In this document: one piece after another, positions 62,562 through 64,000 of the stretch
How positions within the stretch are numbered: the stretch's first letter is position 1
Layout: each line of letters begins with the position of its first letter
NCBI RefSeq assembly: GCF_014284155.1
Contig: NZ_JACOFZ010000001.1
Location: 434,001-498,000 of the forward strand
Reading direction: 5' to 3'
Length of the DNA stretch: 64,000 nucleotides
Origin: Affinundibacterium nitidum
Lineage (GTDB): Bacteria; Pseudomonadota; Gammaproteobacteria; Burkholderiales; Burkholderiaceae_D
Notes under the pieces: model-generated
What the model saw: the letters and a program-made list of their open reading frames with translations, nothing else
What the model was told of the DNA's origin: nothing
The model's database searches: none
Made by a program: the position numbers and the translations under genes

Positions 62562-63449
62562 TCACCCTTTATTTAATTCGTGTGAATTCATTTTTTTTCG
62601 TTTTTCTTCTGCGGTCGCTAAAACATAAACCGTCTTACCACGCAGCTTAAAATCATCCGAGACATAAAGAAAATTTTCAGAATGTCCGGCAAAAAGTAAC
62701 GCGTCCGATTTCATCAATGGCACAAACTTCCTGAGAATTCCTGACTGCGTTGGCTTATCAAAGTAAATCATGACATTCCGACAAAAAATGGCATCAAAGT
62801 CGCCTTGTATATGCCATCGATCGTCTAACAAATTAAGCGGTTCAAAGGTAATTAGATTCCGTATTTCCGGTCTAACCATCACACTTCCATCATTCCGACC
62901 TTTGCCACGCAAGAAAAATTTCCTGACGCGCTCTTGCGACATTTTTTCGACGCGATCAATGTTATATACGCCCTTTGCAGCAACAGCCAACACATTGGTA
63001 TCAATGTCAGTTGCGACAATTTCGAGGTGCGGAGACATCGTCCCCAAAGCCTCACATACAGTCATGGCTATCGAATAAGGTTCTTCCCCTGTGGAACTTG
63101 CGGAGCACCAAATACGTAAGGGGCCATGCTTCTTTTTCACATGTTCAGCGAGGATAGGAAAATGATGTTCCTCCCGAAAAAACGAAGTTAAATTGGTGGT
63201 CAATGCATTCGTGAATGACTCCCATTCTTGGCTCTCAGTTTCTCGTTCCAACATATTCAAATATGTCGCAAAAGAATTAATTCCTGTTGCTCGCAAGCGG
63301 CGTGCCAAACGGCTATAAACCATCTCTTGCTTGCTCTCAGAAAGCGAAATCCCGGCGCGTTTATAAATCAGTTCGCGAACTCGATCAAAATCACGATGAT
63401 TAAACTCAAACTCTTTTTCGCCGTCACTGCGCTCAGATTGTTTTGCCAT
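62562..63449 (-). CDS. cheR: Chemoreceptor methyltransferase CheR
   Basis: A 295-residue SAM-dependent methyltransferase. N-terminal helical domain, then SAM motif RIWCSASSTGEEPYSIAM and FDAIFCRNVMIYFD (with the Asn-Val). The end LFAGHSENFLYVSDDFKL is typical. It modifies receptor glutamates in opposition to CheB. It lies 61 bp from cheW. Confidence 0.97.
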   Translation of the reverse strand: MAKQSERSDGEKEFEFNHRDFDRVRELIYKRAGISLSESKQEMVYSRLARRLRATGINSFATYLNMLERETESQEWESFTNALTTNLTSFFREEHHFPILAEHVKKKHGPLRIWCSASSTGEEPYSIAMTVCEALGTMSPHLEIVATDIDTNVLAVAAKGVYNIDRVEKMSQERVRKFFLRGKGRNDGSVMVRPEIRNLITFEPLNLLDDRWHIQGDFDAIFCRNVMIYFDKPTQSGILRKFVPLMKSDALLFAGHSENFLYVSDDFKLRGKTVYVLATAEEKRKKMNSHELNKG

Positions 63450-63510
63450 TATTGGTATTCGCTTTCAGCACTCAGGCATCAACACTTTCTCAATTTTTTC
63501 GAGCTCAATC

Positions 63511-64000
63511 TTATTCCGCATGATCCAGTAGTCCCATTTCTGGGCTCGACATCAGCTTCTCGATATCAACAAGTATCAGCATACGTTCATCTAACGTACC
63601 CAAACCGATTAAAAAATCATCATTGAAAGTTGTATTCATTTCTGGCGCAGGGCGCACTTGCTCCGGCATCAATGTCATCACGTCTGAGACACTATCGACC
63701 ACCATACCAACGACTCGCGTTCCAATATTCAAGATAATGACTACAGTGAGTTGATCGTACGTCGGCGTTCCGAGATTAAACTTAATCCGCATGTCAACAA
63801 TCGGCACAATTATCCCGCGAAGATTAATTACGCCTTTCAGGAATTCTGGCGCATTTGCGATTCGAGTGACAGCTTCATAACCTCGAATCTCCTGCACTTT
63901 CAAAATATCAATGCCGTATTCCTCGCTGCCCAACGTAAATGCCAAGAACTCGTGTCTGGTGATGTCACCGTCTGCTGGTTCACCAGATGCATTTTTGGTG
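63511..64000 (-). CDS. cheW: Chemotaxis coupling protein CheW (5' end outside the window)
   Basis: The frame is open to the right window edge, so the start is missing; about 163 codons are visible. An internal TTG at 63945 is not the start, because [20 protein letters not shown] reads upstream of it in the same frame. [29 protein letters not shown] is the CheW core that contacts CheA and the receptor, and [11 protein letters not shown] follows. Length is close to a full CheW, so only a few residues are lost. Confidence 0.95.
   Translation of the reverse strand, partial: TKNASGEPADGDITRHEFLAFTLGSEEYGIDILKVQEIRGYEAVTRIANAPEFLKGVINLRGIIVPIVDMRIKFNLGTPTYDQLTVVIILNIGTRVVGMVVDSVSDVMTLMPEQVRPAPEMNTTFNDDFLIGLGTLDERMLILVDIEKLMSSPEMGLLDHAE

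Noticed and set aside
1-64000. CRISPR arrays, insertion sequences, prophage, tRNA and rRNA genes
   Set aside because: No regularly spaced repeats, transposase frames, cloverleaf sequences or rRNA-like sequence were seen on either strand.

Overview
The window looks like part of a betaproteobacterial chromosome. Oxalobacteraceae is the best guess and an Undibacterium-like genome is plausible. The reasons are moderate GC, the unbroken flagellar order flgBCDEFGHIJKL with flgA-flgM-flgN divergent, a second block flhB-flhA-flhF-flhG-fliA-motC-motD with cheYZBDRW beside it, and Burkholderiales-type housekeeping neighbours (glnE divergent from yhdP-nitrilase-tldD). I see no insertion sequences, prophage, CRISPR arrays, tRNA or rRNA genes. 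Assignments come from reading motifs, gene order and lengths; no database search was run.

Layout. 1-6.2 kb: end of a spermidine-synthase-like gene, an orphan GspE/PilB-type ATPase, a soluble TPR-GAF-GGDEF diguanylate cyclase and a short-chain dehydrogenase. 6.3-11.5 kb: a ferredoxin-type reductase, then the arginine genes argD-argF-argG, then ppnP. 11.5-18 kb: a chemoreceptor, and a two-gene locus of a phosphopantetheinyl transferase and a 1350-residue Pls/PosA-type single-module peptide synthetase. 18-25 kb: murB, yajQ, a retropepsin-like protease, a DAHP synthase gene (aroG), a nitroreductase, tldD and a nitrilase-family gene. 25-37.7 kb: yhdP, glnE, a PBP7-like endopeptidase, a second nitroreductase coupled to a DinG/YoaA-type helicase, a YdcH-like protein and a PP2C phosphatase. 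37.7-64 kb: flagellar and chemotaxis genes, almost all on the minus strand.

The most interesting content lies in two intergenic regions. Upstream of argD there is a short peptide frame with four consecutive Arg codons, then an intrinsic terminator. Part of the terminator stem can pair instead with a segment just after the Arg codons. Upstream of aroG there is a second peptide frame with five Phe and three Tyr codons, again followed by a terminator whose 5' arm can pair with a segment inside the leader frame. Both have the architecture of ribosome-mediated transcription attenuation. Together they suggest that arginine supply and entry into aromatic biosynthesis are controlled here by charged-tRNA sensing.

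The flagellar region carries two clear sigma-28 promoters, one before flgMN and one before flgKL, each with the 11-nt spacing of FliA promoters. FlhG keeps the N-terminal DQAxxLR helix that activates FlhF but has lost the Lys/Gly residues of the MinD-type P-loop. A degenerate EAL-HDOD protein sits between cheZ and flhB. Several flagellar genes overlap by ATGA or more, indicating translational coupling.
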